Notes: generated by a model from the letters alone, not told the origin. Positions 1 through 7,710 are shown, numbered from the stretch's first letter. The stretch is 64,000 nucleotides of DNA from Acinetobacter sp. ANC 4805 (GCF_022549495.1 NZ_JAKZGD010000002.1:186001-250000); one strand, 5' to 3'. Numbers and translations are program-made.

Positions 1-72
1 AGGAGTTGCAAACTAAGTTCTAGAGTATCGGAATGGTTCATGCGAGATGTGGCTAAATCTGGTGAAATCTGA
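1..72 (+). CDS. possible 3' end of a truncated gene
   Basis: Frame 1 is open from the window edge to a TGA at 70-72 and would encode 23 C-terminal residues ending WFMRDVAKSGEI. The other two forward frames stop within the first 51 bases. A strong inverted repeat follows at 117-145, as expected after a gene end. The tail is too short to assign to a family, and chance openness over 72 bases is possible. Confidence 0.3.
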   Translation, partial: RSCKLSSRVSEWFMRDVAKSGEI

Positions 73-116
73 AGCGATATAATAGGGGAATATGGTAAAG
101 AAAGGTATGTAAAAAT

Positions 117-145
117 AAACCTTATCTACGTCTAGATAAGGTTTT
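117..145. terminator. bidirectional hairpin terminator
   Basis: Perfect 12-bp arms AAACCTTATCTA and TAGATAAGGTTT enclose a 4-base CGTC loop, with A-rich sequence on the left and TTTT on the right. It sits between the end of a possible rightward gene and the 3' end of the leftward entericidin-like gene, so it can serve both. Confidence 0.65.
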
Positions 146-165
146 ATAAAGGTTGCTTCGTCAAA

Positions 166-306
166 TCACATCTTATTTTGAGTCTTTTCAGCAGTTTGAG
201 TGACTTTATCACCTGCTTTGGATACATCCTGCCCGAAACCTTTAAATGTATTACAACCAGTTAAAACAAAAGCCGCCATCATCGAAGCAACTAAGATTTT
301 TTTCAT
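166..306 (-). CDS. entericidin A/B family lipoprotein
   Basis: Small 46-residue lipoprotein of the entericidin (EcnA/EcnB) family, expected in the cell envelope. It begins MKKILVASMMAAFVLTGCN: a short basic start, a hydrophobic stretch and a lipobox LTGC, with acylated Cys at residue 18. The mature part is short, polar and rich in Lys, Thr and Gln (GFGQDVSKAGDKVTQTAEKT), typical of the family. Two ATG codons occur in tandem. The second (start at 306) is preferred because GGAG lies 6 bases before it but only 3 before the first (309). In enterobacteria such proteins are linked to stress lysis. In Acinetobacter the role is not established, and no antidote partner is visible beside it. Confidence 0.8.
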   Translation of the reverse strand: MKKILVASMMAAFVLTGCNTFKGFGQDVSKAGDKVTQTAEKTQNKM

Positions 307-405
307 CATTTTCTCCATTTCAATGTAATTATGATGTGCTTATGAGGCTAAGAAAAAATGCATAAAATAAAAATAATGGTTTGATAGTAGATCTGTTATT
401 AAATG

Positions 406-1293
406 TTACTTTATAAAAAACTGAGATGAGTAAGATGCATTAAGGAACAATAAAGAGGGTTGACGGAACATATAAAAAGCAGGAGTTGGCGTTTCATGGT
501 AATACAGCCCATTTGTCCACCATTGCGCTGTTAGCGAGGATGCATATTGATCTGGGCATAGCCATTCATGACGTTGTAATCGATAGTATGGTGTTGTTGG
601 GATATGCGTTCCCCATTGTCCCAAACGTCGAGATGGATTAACCCAATTGGGTAGTACAGACTCACTCAAATCATTGGGTAAATACAATTGTCCTTTCATT
701 ACCGCAAATTTACGTTGAATGTGGTGTTGGTTTGCTTCGGAAAACTGGAATTGGCGCTCAGTAAAATGTTTTAATTTTCGATGTAAAGTATCTTGTCTGT
801 TCAGCCCAAACCATTGTGCTAGATCTAATTTTCCTTCGCCAAGATAGTATTTAAGTGCAACTTCCCAATGTTCGATTTCTTGAGTTTCTTGATTAAGTAG
901 CACAAAATCCAGTTCACCTAAAGTGATTGCACCTGCAATTTTTTGGATACTATGCCCTAACAGTTGGTAGGGGTGGTAATCACCATCTTGTAACCAAAAC
1001 CATAATAAATTTTCAAATCGTAGACCTAAACGGGTACTTTTAAGACGTGCTAAGAAATCAATTAAAGGTTGTGGCTGTTGATCAAGTTGCTGTAAGCGCG
1101 TTTGATAGCTTTGATAAAGACCTTGCCAAGTTTGATCATTATGAAACTCAAAATGATTGTTAATTTTCAGTTCATTTGGGCATTGCGTTAGGATATTTGG
1201 ACTCGCGATACAAAAAGCCAAGTGACGGACAATTGGATTCTTAAACTGCAACCATGGTTCAAAAAAAGTGGTTGTGGTCATTCGGCTAGACAT
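406..1293 (-). CDS. DUF1853 family protein, PD-(D/E)XK nuclease-like fold
   Basis: About 295 residues, matching the DUF1853 family, which is widespread in Gammaproteobacteria and has no firm function. The core carries a nuclease-like signature: RFENLLWFWL (Glu about 95), LGELDFVLL (Asp about 129), then EHWEVALKYYLG (Glu about 144, Lys about 148). This is the E-x(n)-D-x(n)-ExxxK layout of PD-(D/E)XK enzymes, so metal-dependent nuclease activity is a reasonable inference but unproven. There is no signal peptide or membrane segment, so it is probably cytoplasmic. A TTG at 1305 could extend it by four residues. The ATG at 1293 is preferred, with GAG 7 bases upstream; ATG 1281 is also possible. 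The next gene, on the opposite strand, starts about 100 bases away. Confidence 0.75.
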   Translation of the reverse strand: MSSRMTTTTFFEPWLQFKNPIVRHLAFCIASPNILTQCPNELKINNHFEFHNDQTWQGLYQSYQTRLQQLDQQPQPLIDFLARLKSTRLGLRFENLLWFWLQDGDYHPYQLLGHSIQKIAGAITLGELDFVLLNQETQEIEHWEVALKYYLGEGKLDLAQWFGLNRQDTLHRKLKHFTERQFQFSEANQHHIQRKFAVMKGQLYLPNDLSESVLPNWVNPSRRLGQWGTHIPTTPYYRLQRHEWLCPDQYASSLTAQWWTNGLYYHETPTPAFYMFRQPSLLFLNASYSSQFFIK

Positions 1294-1393
1294 GCTGCTA
1301 CTCAATTATTGAAATAATCAGTTAAGTTTAAGAAAGAGCAATAAAAACACTTTATACTAGCATGGTTGTAAACATGTGTTGGTTAATTACTCA

Positions 1394-1753
1394 ATGAAAA
1401 CATTGTTCTGGCGTAGCTTAGTTGTGATTTTTATTATTTTAGGAATCATTGGGGCAATACTACCAGGCATGCCAACAACAGTATTTTTAATACTTGCAGC
1501 ATGGGCGGCGTCTAAAGGCTGGCCTGAAATGGATGCTTGGCTATTAAATCATCCCAAATATGGTGTGACCTTACGCAATTGGCGTGAAAATGGGACTGTA
1601 CCACGTCGGGCAAAATGGATCGCTAGCATCATGATGCTGATCAGCGGTATTTTGATGTTATTTACCAATGCACCGTTCTTTGTCAAAGTTTTTACCGATG
1701 TCACTATGTTTATTGTTGCCGTATGGTTGTGGCTACGACCTGAGCAGCGTTAA
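1394..1753 (+). CDS. DUF454 (YbaN-like) small inner-membrane protein
   Basis: A 119-residue membrane protein of the DUF454/YbaN family. Family marks are GAILPGMPTTVFLILAAW in the first hydrophobic block and the polar loop HPKYGVTLRNWRENGTVPRRAK. Two more hydrophobic segments follow at about 75-92 and 97-115, giving roughly four membrane passes. The function of the family is unknown. ATG 1394 gives the usual MK-start; an in-frame GTG at 1376 would add six residues. A tiny upstream frame (ATG 1374, product MCWLITQ) ends in a TGA that overlaps this ATG, so translational coupling is possible. The last codon and the stop lie inside the first copy of a 58-bp tandem repeat, so the repeat array begins in the coding end. 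Confidence 0.75.
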   Translation: MKTLFWRSLVVIFIILGIIGAILPGMPTTVFLILAAWAASKGWPEMDAWLLNHPKYGVTLRNWRENGTVPRRAKWIASIMMLISGILMLFTNAPFFVKVFTDVTMFIVAVWLWLRPEQR

Positions 1754-1943
1754 GAAAAGCGAAGCTTTTTAGCTGTGCAAGACGAGAACTATGTTCGAGT
1801 AAAGGCGTTAAGAAAAGCGAAGCTTTTTAGCTGTGCAAGACGAGAACTATGTTCGAGTAAAGGCGTTAAGAAAAGCGAAGCTTTTTAGCTGTGCAAGATG
1901 AGAACTATGTTCGAGTAAAGGTGTTAAGAAAAGCGAAGCTTTT
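1748..1943. repeat. 58-bp tandem repeat, three copies plus a partial
   Basis: Copies start at 1748, 1806 and 1864 with a period of exactly 58. Copies 1 and 2 are identical; copy 3 differs by one base (GATGAG for GACGAG). A 22-base partial fourth copy with one change runs 1922-1943, and a more diverged relative of the middle part (TGCGCAAGACGAG) is at about 1960-1975. Each unit holds AAAAGC-GAA-GCTTTTT, a terminator-like mini hairpin, and GAAC-TAT-GTTC. The array begins in the last codon of the DUF454 gene and fills most of the 375-base gap before the next gene. The rest of the gap shows nothing recognisable. Confidence 0.9.
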
Positions 1944-2128
1944 GCGGAATATATTTCTCATGCGCAAGACGAGCAGTTATGCTGTTAGTAGCGGATTAAG
2001 AATAAGAACAAATGATGATTTCGTTACTAGATTTAAAACCTATCGCTAATTAAAACAACTGAAAAATACAAGAAAAAGCCTGTAGTCTGTGTTGAAATAA
2101 ATATGTTCTATCGTCCATCGAGATAAAA

Positions 2129-2635
2129 ATGACCTATACCTTTGATCAGGCAGATATTGTCATAGACTTAGCACAACAGATCTTACGTTTGCCAAAACAC
2201 AATAAATTTTATGTGATCTCCTCTGGTAAAAATGGTATTGGGGAACAAGAAAATAGCGGTAAAACGCCAAGAGGGTGGCATCAAATTGCACAGAAGATTG
2301 GTGGAGAAGTAGAAAAAAATGCGGTCTTTATTGCACGTCAGCCGACAGGAGAGGTGTACAACCAACAACTTGCACAACAATTTCCACAAAGAGATTGGAT
2401 TTTATCTCGAATTTTATGGTTAGACGGTTTAGAAGATGGGTTTAATCGAGGAGATGGTTGCGATACATTTAAGCGATATATCTATATTCATGGGACACCT
2501 GACACTGAACCAATGGGCATTCCAATGTCTCATGGCTGTATTCGAATGAAAAATCAGGATGTGATTGAGCTTTTTGAGCTTATTACAGCACAAGCATTGG
2601 TTTATATTTCTGAACAGGCATTGGAAAATGAATGA
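2129..2635 (+). CDS. YkuD-fold L,D-transpeptidase / L,D-carboxypeptidase family protein
   Basis: 168 residues with the YkuD catalytic signature: His121 in YIHGTPD and the SHGCIRM box with Ser134, His135, catalytic Cys137 and Arg139. YkuD enzymes act on meso-diaminopimelate in peptidoglycan peptides, either cross-linking or trimming them. There is no signal peptide, membrane helix or LysM domain, and the catalytic domain fills the whole protein, so a cytoplasmic location is inferred. Acinetobacter is reported to have a small YkuD protein, ElsL, acting as an L,D-carboxypeptidase in cell wall recycling. This could be that protein, but the identification is from memory of the family and is not proven here. 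Start: GAG with an A-rich spacer precedes ATG 2129. A C-terminal VYISEQALENE tail follows. Confidence 0.82.
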   Translation: MTYTFDQADIVIDLAQQILRLPKHNKFYVISSGKNGIGEQENSGKTPRGWHQIAQKIGGEVEKNAVFIARQPTGEVYNQQLAQQFPQRDWILSRILWLDGLEDGFNRGDGCDTFKRYIYIHGTPDTEPMGIPMSHGCIRMKNQDVIELFELITAQALVYISEQALENE

Positions 2636-2746
2636 TGAAAATGCCAATAAGTGCTTAAATAAAATACGGAAATCTGGTTTTTTTCAAAGAATTACTTATT
2701 TTTTAATCATTCGTGCGCTTTTTTCTGAAAAGAATAGGAAAAGCGT

Positions 2747-2774
2747 TTGACAGGCTGTAAAGATTCTCTATAAT
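2747..2774 (+). promoter_or_regulatory. sigma-70 promoter of the tRNA array
   Basis: A perfect TTGACA -35 (2747-2752) and a perfect TATAAT -10 (2769-2774) are separated by 16 bases, and the first tRNA begins 28 bases further on. A full consensus promoter is what a stable RNA operon would be expected to have. Confidence 0.85.
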
Positions 2775-2801
2775 GCACCTCACAAACGATGAAGACGTTA
2801 A

Positions 2802-2877
2802 GGGCGCTTAGCTCAGTTGGTAGAGCGTCTGCCTTACAAGCAGAATGTCGGCGGTTCGATCCCGTCAGCGCCCACCA
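2802..2877 (+). tRNA. tRNA-Val (anticodon TAC), copy 1
   Basis: 76 nucleotides including encoded CCA. Acceptor arms GGGCGCT and AGCGCCC pair fully. The anticodon loop CTTACAA presents TAC (Val), and the T arm is GGCGG-TTCGATC-CCGTC. First gene of a six-tRNA array behind a consensus promoter. It is identical in mature sequence to copies at 3201 and 3475. Confidence 0.97.
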
Positions 2878-2900
2878 AGCCTTTACGTTAAAACTCAAGT

Positions 2901-2977
2901 GCAGCGGTAGTTCAGTTGGTTAGAATATCGGCCTGTCACGCCGAGGGTCGCGGGTTCGAGCCCCGTCCGCTGCGCCA
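2901..2977 (+). tRNA. tRNA-Asp (anticodon GTC), copy 1
   Basis: 77 nucleotides with encoded CCA. Acceptor arms GCAGCGG and CCGCTGC pair, and the anticodon loop CTGTCAC presents GTC (Asp). It lies 23 bases after the first tRNA-Val and is presumably co-transcribed. Identical in mature sequence to the copies at 3023 and 3316. Confidence 0.97.
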
Positions 2978-3022
2978 CTTAAGTTTTAATATCGTTTTAC
3001 CCTATAATTGCAAAATTATTGT

Positions 3023-3099
3023 GCAGCGGTAGTTCAGTTGGTTAGAATATCGGCCTGTCACGCCGAGGGTCGCGGGTTCGAGCCCCGTCCGCTGCGCCA
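3023..3099 (+). tRNA. tRNA-Asp (anticodon GTC), copy 2
   Basis: Same 77-nucleotide mature sequence as the first tRNA-Asp. The 45-base spacer before it is AT-rich and carries a TATAAT at 3003-3008 without a clear -35, so read-through from the array promoter is more likely than a private promoter. Confidence 0.97.
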
Positions 3100-3200
3100 C
3101 TTTAAATTTGCATTACAGGATAGAGTTGGATACATTAGATTTAATCTGATCTGTCTAAACAAATTTTTAAAGCAATGCTTTAAGTTTGTTACCTCGCTCA

Positions 3201-3276
3201 GGGCGCTTAGCTCAGTTGGTAGAGCGTCTGCCTTACAAGCAGAATGTCGGCGGTTCGATCCCGTCAGCGCCCACCA
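3201..3276 (+). tRNA. tRNA-Val (anticodon TAC), copy 2
   Basis: Same 76-nucleotide mature sequence as copy 1. The preceding TCGCTCA is shared with the flank of copy 3 but not of copy 1, so copies 2 and 3 probably arose by duplication of a unit that included the 5' spacer. Confidence 0.97.
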
Positions 3277-3315
3277 TAGTTTGTGACATCATACTTCTTA
3301 ATGAAGTATAACAGT

Positions 3316-3392
3316 GCAGCGGTAGTTCAGTTGGTTAGAATATCGGCCTGTCACGCCGAGGGTCGCGGGTTCGAGCCCCGTCCGCTGCGCCA
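3316..3392 (+). tRNA. tRNA-Asp (anticodon GTC), copy 3
   Basis: Same 77-nucleotide mature sequence as the other two tRNA-Asp genes, with encoded CCA. Fifth gene of the array, 39 bases after the second tRNA-Val. Confidence 0.97.
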
Positions 3393-3474
3393 TTCTCTTA
3401 ATATCATTTTTTGGGAATGTTTGTTTTAACAAGTATCTTATACTTGATCTCTGATACGAGTTTAGTCTCGCTCA

Positions 3475-3550
3475 GGGCGCTTAGCTCAGTTGGTAGAGCG
3501 TCTGCCTTACAAGCAGAATGTCGGCGGTTCGATCCCGTCAGCGCCCACCA
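3475..3550 (+). tRNA. tRNA-Val (anticodon TAC), copy 3
   Basis: Same 76-nucleotide mature sequence as the other tRNA-Val genes and the last of the array. No clear hairpin terminator follows before the gene at 3639, so some read-through into that gene is possible. Confidence 0.97.
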
Positions 3551-3638
3551 TATATCTCTTAAATAATTAAATTCTTGTAACTCATATCAAATTATCTTAT
3601 GATTAGCGCCAATAATGATTCTAATATTGAACTAATAT

Positions 3639-4109
3639 ATGAAAAATCCATATCAACGCAAGGCTGCGTCGAAATCACAAACAACAACACCTCATTCTTC
3701 TGCTAAAGATATTTATCGCCAATTTATTCAAAATATCATCATACAGCGCCAAGTGATTGCTTTGTATCATGATGGTTGGGCTTTGTGTTCGACACCTTCT
3801 GGTCAGCATGCTCTATCAATCTGGCAAAACAAAGGTTTGGCAAAACTACTCATTAAAGATAATTGGGCGAAATATGATATTCAGGAAATGTCACTGATGG
3901 CATTTATTGAGAACATGATTCCTTTCCTAAAAGAAAATAATACGATTCTATCTTTGGATTTGACACCTGAAGGAAATAACTTGCTTGTATCACCAGATAC
4001 TTTTTTGTTGGATGTAAAAAATTTCCTATACCAAATTTATTTACAGCGACCAGACGTATTTGCTGAATTACAATTGCCATTACCACGAGAGATTCGATTG
4101 CATAACTAA
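3639..4109 (+). CDS. DUF2750 domain protein
   Basis: 156 residues. A Lys/Ser/Thr-rich tail of about 22 residues precedes a domain matching DUF2750: an N-terminal helix (IYRQFIQNIIIQRQVIALY), the mark HDGWALCSTPSGQHALSIWQNKG, then a helical segment leading to FIENMIPFLKENN. The C-terminal part (about 95-156) contains SLDLTPEGNNLLVSPDTFL. The family is small, cytoplasmic and of unknown function; some members sit in possible immunity contexts. There is no signal peptide or membrane helix. It is convergent with the YdcF-like gene and shares a hairpin with it. The assignment rests on recalled family pattern. Confidence 0.65.
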   Translation: MKNPYQRKAASKSQTTTPHSSAKDIYRQFIQNIIIQRQVIALYHDGWALCSTPSGQHALSIWQNKGLAKLLIKDNWAKYDIQEMSLMAFIENMIPFLKENNTILSLDLTPEGNNLLVSPDTFLLDVKNFLYQIYLQRPDVFAELQLPLPREIRLHN

Positions 4110-4119
4110 AAAATAGAAG

Positions 4120-4143
4120 TTGATTGGGGGATTCCCCAATCAA
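4120..4143. terminator. convergent hairpin
   Basis: Perfect 10-bp arms TTGATTGGGG and CCCCAATCAA with a GATT loop sit between two converging genes and overlap the stop of the leftward one. On the minus strand the hairpin leads into a T-rich stretch, so termination is best supported in that direction. Confidence 0.6.
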
Positions 4144-4934
4144 TATTCATTAAGTAACCAACCGCTTGCATAAGCAAAATATTCTCTTAACCACGCATTA
4201 TATCGAGTCTCTAAGGGTGTACTTGCACCTAACATAATGGCATGGCGATAACCTTGCTTTCGAGCGATTGCTGAAGCGCGCAAGGTATGAAAGTCACTAG
4301 TGACGATTGCAATCGGTTGCTGAATGTTAATCTGCTGTGCCTGTAATAAGGTTTGACTATTTTTAAGATTCAGTTCAGTGCTGGTACTTTTATCTTCTAA
4401 AATGATCTGTGAAGCAGGGATGTGATGATGCTGTTGTACATAACGTGACATGACGATGGCCTCGCTATTTGTTTCACCAAAATCAATACCCCCAGTCATG
4501 ACTAATTTTGCAGTGGGTTGGGCAAGTGCAATCGGTGCAGCACGATCTAAACGCTTGGCAAGTGTTGCAGAAGGTTGCCCATTTTTAACACCAGTACCTA
4601 AAACGATGATAGCTTTGACTGGAGCAATGTTTTGGTTTTTAATTTGATGATTCGAAAGATAATGAAAGAAATAGCCTAAGCTAATTAACCAAATCCAAAA
4701 GCATAGCCAGCCAAATCTCCAGACTGAATGTAGGCGGAAATGGTAGAAAAAGAAGCGTTCAATATGATAATAAAAATAAGCATAAAGGCAGAAAAATAAT
4801 CCTAGGAGAAAAGGGAGTACTGTGCCGATATGGATTTTTTTAAATGCGATTAGGATAGCCCCATCTAAAAATAGAACTGAACCAATAAGGGCTAAAAAAA
4901 TACGAATCCATGAACTTATTTGCATAATCTTCAT
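4140..4934 (-). CDS. YdcF/ElyC/SanA family (DUF218) membrane protein
   Basis: 264 residues. Three hydrophobic segments at about 10-31, 37-57 and 74-95 anchor it in the inner membrane, followed by a DUF218 domain at about 105-264. Visible domain marks: AIIVLGTGVKNGQPSATLAKRLDRA, LVMTGG, a conserved SEA in TNSEAIVMSRYV, ILEDKSTSTELN, and VTSDFHTLRASAIARKQGY. Family members (ElyC, SanA, YdcF) are linked to envelope integrity and lipid carrier metabolism, but the chemistry is not settled. ATG 4934 is chosen over a TTG nine bases upstream; neither has a strong ribosome site. It stands alone on its strand. Confidence 0.8.
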   Translation of the reverse strand: MKIMQISSWIRIFLALIGSVLFLDGAILIAFKKIHIGTVLPFLLGLFFCLYAYFYYHIERFFFYHFRLHSVWRFGWLCFWIWLISLGYFFHYLSNHQIKNQNIAPVKAIIVLGTGVKNGQPSATLAKRLDRAAPIALAQPTAKLVMTGGIDFGETNSEAIVMSRYVQQHHHIPASQIILEDKSTSTELNLKNSQTLLQAQQINIQQPIAIVTSDFHTLRASAIARKQGYRHAIMLGASTPLETRYNAWLREYFAYASGWLLNEY

Positions 4935-5001
4935 TGTAGTCAATTTGAATCGTGCTCAGTGTATGCAAAATTAATAGAAAGGCAAACCCTCTAAGCATTC
5001 A

Positions 5002-5035
5002 TTAAAAAACGAGTGACAATGCACTCGTTTTTTAA
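5002..5035 (-). terminator. Rho-independent terminator of the PepSY reductase gene
   Basis: Perfect 14-bp arms TTAAAAAACGAGTG and CACTCGTTTTTTAA enclose a 6-base loop, with the T tract inside the arm. It lies 19 bases past the stop of the leftward reductase gene. Confidence 0.8.
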
Positions 5036-5054
5036 TACTAACACTTAAGTTGGA

Positions 5055-7592
5055 TTAATAAACATCACGACGATAACGCCCAGCCTGTCTGAGTATATCG
5101 ACTTGCTCTTCGCCAAGAATCTCTATCAGCGCTTGATCGACACCTGTTGCCATACCTTCGATACTACCACAGACATAAATGACAGCACCTTGCTCAACCC
5201 ATTTGCTCAGCTCTTCAGCCTTGTTGCGTAATACATCTTGGACATAGATGCGTTGTTCCTGATCACGAGAAAAGGCGAGGTCTAAACGTTGTAGCGTGCC
5301 CATATTTAGCCAAGCTTGGATGGTCTCCTGATAAAAGAAATCATGTTCACGTTGGCGTTCGCCAAAGATAAGCCAGTTTGCCGTATAGTTTTGTCGATTA
5401 CGCTGTTGTAACAGGCTCATAAGTCCTGCAATGCCTGTCCCATTACCGATACAGATAATCGGGCGGTTGTCATCGATTAAGTGGAAAGATTCGTTAGTGC
5501 GAATCCGTAAGGAAATAGGGTCTTTGAGTTGTGAAAATTCAGTTAACCAACCTGAACCTAAACCTAATTGAGCATTCTCATCACGCTTTTGACGTACTAC
5601 CAGTCGTAGGCATTGCTGTGCTGGAATACTTGCAATTGAATATTCACGCGTTGGTAGTACGGGTAATTGCTTAAGTAATTCTTCTAGGTTGCTAAAAGCA
5701 TTGAGATCAATTCTTAAATTTTTATCCCAAAGTGCCTGTTCAATGTTTTGATTCAATGACTCAACAATTGTTTGAGGTGGGATTTGATATTTAATCAAAA
5801 AGTTTTGAATCTCTTTAACACTATTTCCCGATTGAATCTCGGCAATATCTCCTGCATGCCAAGTGATATCATGAGGAGCTGTTAACTCAATGTGATAAGC
5901 AGCTTCTCCTAAGCTGTTTGGATTTAGAATATGGCGTTGGCTTAATGTCCATTGATCAAACACTTTGTCGATACTCATGGCATTAAGTTCATGCTTGGTC
6001 ACATTAGATAATGCTTGATTCCAACGCTGAATATCATTGGTGTTGGCATTATCTACTTCGATTAAATCGAATAAGGGTTGTGCATTGCATTGTTTTAACC
6101 ATCTATCTACTGCATAGCCGAAGCTGCAATAACTATCAGGATATTCTTTAGATCCGAGTGCTAAGACTGCATATTGTATTTGACTTAGATCAAGGTGCTG
6201 CTGCATCAGTTTTTTACTGAAACTTGTTGCTAAGTCGGGTGCTTCTCCTGTTCCATAGGTACTGACGAGTAATAAAACTTGTTGTGCTTGTTGTAGGTCT
6301 TGTTCAGTCAGTTGCTGAATTGGTTTAACGGTCGTTGGTTGTTGTGCTTCTTGTAAGCTCGTTGCTGTACGCCAAGCGAGTTGTTCTGCTACACCTGTTT
6401 GCGATGCATAAGTAATCAACCAAGCCTTGGTATTTGGATCAATTTGCTGTGGATTAAGTGATTGACGTGCAGCAAGGGTTAATTTTTTTTGCTTACGTCG
6501 TTTAAGATAAAGCATCCAACCTGTTATAAAAAATAAAGGCATTGCCAATGAAGCCAACATCGCAATAAATTGATAAGTTGAACCAAAAAAACTACCTCGA
6601 TGTACAGGCAGCATACTGCTCATGATTTTTTCATTGAGTTTTTTCTGTTCATACAGTTCAAATTTTTCGAATTTATTATCTTGATAGTTATAGATCGCTT
6701 GGTTACGCGCACGTTCATGTTGTGGCGTTGCATCGACAAAAGAGAGTTCAACTTTGGCATCATCATGCTTTGGAATATTTAAAGTAAGGCTTGAATATTC
6801 ACGCCCAATTTGTGCATTTACACCGTTCCATGTTTGGGTCAGGATGGTGTTGAGCTGCTGCTTTTGCAGTTCGGGTTGTTTATTTTTGCCATGTTCATTA
6901 TTTTGTTGATTCCGTTGCGGTTGTTCTACGCCCATGACTTTGAACATGCCTGCACGCCACCAATCATAAGACCAGTATAAGCCTGTACATGCGAATAATA
7001 AGTAGAACACAACCATCCATGTTCCAACGACAGCATGTAAGTCCCAAATAAAATTGCGACCTTTGAGTTTAGGTTTAATAAAAAACCATTGTTTAAAGGA
7101 GTGTTTCTTTGGAAAGCGCAGATAAATCCCACTTAAGACAAAGAAAATCAGCATCAAAGTTGATGCGCCAGTAATTTGTGCCCCAAATTCACCTGCAGTC
7201 AAATTACGATGTAAACGCTGAATAAATTGCAGCGTATCACGACCCTTAATGTCAGGTAATACTTCGGCTGTGTATGGATTAACCATCATGTTATAACCAC
7301 GACGAGCACCTTCTTTTTTAATATTGACGGTTGAAGATGCTGTCGGATCTGATGCAATCGTAATGCTATTAATTTCAATCTCAGGCTGCTGTCGATTGAA
7401 ATGTTGATACAGTTGGGCAGGGGTGAGTTTAGGTGTTTGAGCGACTTCAACAACATAGCTGTCTTGATTCAGCCATTTTAAAATTTGTTGATCATAAGAA
7501 TAGATTGCACCCGTCAGGCCCATTAAAGAGAGGATGAGACCTGCTGTGATCCCTAAAAACCAATGGATTTGGAAGAAAACTTTTTTAAACAT
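5055..7592 (-). CDS. PepSY-TM / flavodoxin / FAD-NADPH reductase fusion, probable siderophore-iron reductase
   Basis: 845 residues in three parts. Residues 1-375 are a PepSY-associated membrane domain with segments near 8-33, 140-160, 185-208 and 337-362. Residues about 390-535 are a flavodoxin/FMN domain (TYASQTGVAEQLAWRTATS, STYGTGEAPD, LALGSKEYPDSYCSFG). About 545-845 is a CysJ-like FAD and NADPH module (REYSIASIP, CIGNGTGIAGLMSLL, IYVCGSIEGMATGVD). The layout carries electrons from NADPH through FAD and FMN to the membrane, fitting reduction of ferric siderophores or other periplasmic iron. The good Fur-box match upstream supports this. It ends in the canonical reductase RRDVY tail. Monocistronic, closed by its own terminator. 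The substrate is inferred. Confidence 0.85.
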   Translation of the reverse strand: MFKKVFFQIHWFLGITAGLILSLMGLTGAIYSYDQQILKWLNQDSYVVEVAQTPKLTPAQLYQHFNRQQPEIEINSITIASDPTASSTVNIKKEGARRGYNMMVNPYTAEVLPDIKGRDTLQFIQRLHRNLTAGEFGAQITGASTLMLIFFVLSGIYLRFPKKHSFKQWFFIKPKLKGRNFIWDLHAVVGTWMVVFYLLFACTGLYWSYDWWRAGMFKVMGVEQPQRNQQNNEHGKNKQPELQKQQLNTILTQTWNGVNAQIGREYSSLTLNIPKHDDAKVELSFVDATPQHERARNQAIYNYQDNKFEKFELYEQKKLNEKIMSSMLPVHRGSFFGSTYQFIAMLASLAMPLFFITGWMLYLKRRKQKKLTLAARQSLNPQQIDPNTKAWLITYASQTGVAEQLAWRTATSLQEAQQPTTVKPIQQLTEQDLQQAQQVLLLVSTYGTGEAPDLATSFSKKLMQQHLDLSQIQYAVLALGSKEYPDSYCSFGYAVDRWLKQCNAQPLFDLIEVDNANTNDIQRWNQALSNVTKHELNAMSIDKVFDQWTLSQRHILNPNSLGEAAYHIELTAPHDITWHAGDIAEIQSGNSVKEIQNFLIKYQIPPQTIVESLNQNIEQALWDKNLRIDLNAFSNLEELLKQLPVLPTREYSIASIPAQQCLRLVVRQKRDENAQLGLGSGWLTEFSQLKDPISLRIRTNESFHLIDDNRPIICIGNGTGIAGLMSLLQQRNRQNYTANWLIFGERQREHDFFYQETIQAWLNMGTLQRLDLAFSRDQEQRIYVQDVLRNKAEELSKWVEQGAVIYVCGSIEGMATGVDQALIEILGEEQVDILRQAGRYRRDVY

Positions 7593-7677
7593 GGTCAGAA
7601 AATAAGAAGAAAAGGAGATTCATTTAAAAATTATAACTGAACAATGGGGTGATAATATGTATGTTGTAGGTAATATT

Positions 7678-7696
7678 GATTATTATTATCATTAAA
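7678..7696 (-). promoter_or_regulatory. Fur box upstream of the reductase gene
   Basis: Read on the minus strand, this 19-mer matches the classic GATAATGATAATCATTATC Fur box at 15 of 19 positions. It lies about 85 bases before the start at 7592. A possible -10 (TATAAT on the minus strand, 7630-7635) lies between. Iron-dependent repression by Fur is inferred. Confidence 0.6.
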
Positions 7697-7710
7697 TTAA
7701 TGCAGTTAAA

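Noticed and set aside
166..306. Entericidin-type toxin-antidote pair
   Set aside because: Only one small lipoprotein gene is present; no second entericidin-like frame was found next to it.
1748..1943. Possible CRISPR array
   Set aside because: The 58-bp units are continuous tandem copies without unique spacers, and no cas gene is nearby.
3003..3008. Second promoter (TATAAT) between tRNA-Asp copies
   Set aside because: No acceptable -35 at 15-19 bases, so it was not called.
3008..3286. Open frame of 92 codons across the tRNA array
   Set aside because: It is built from two tRNA genes read as protein; the tRNAs explain the sequence fully.
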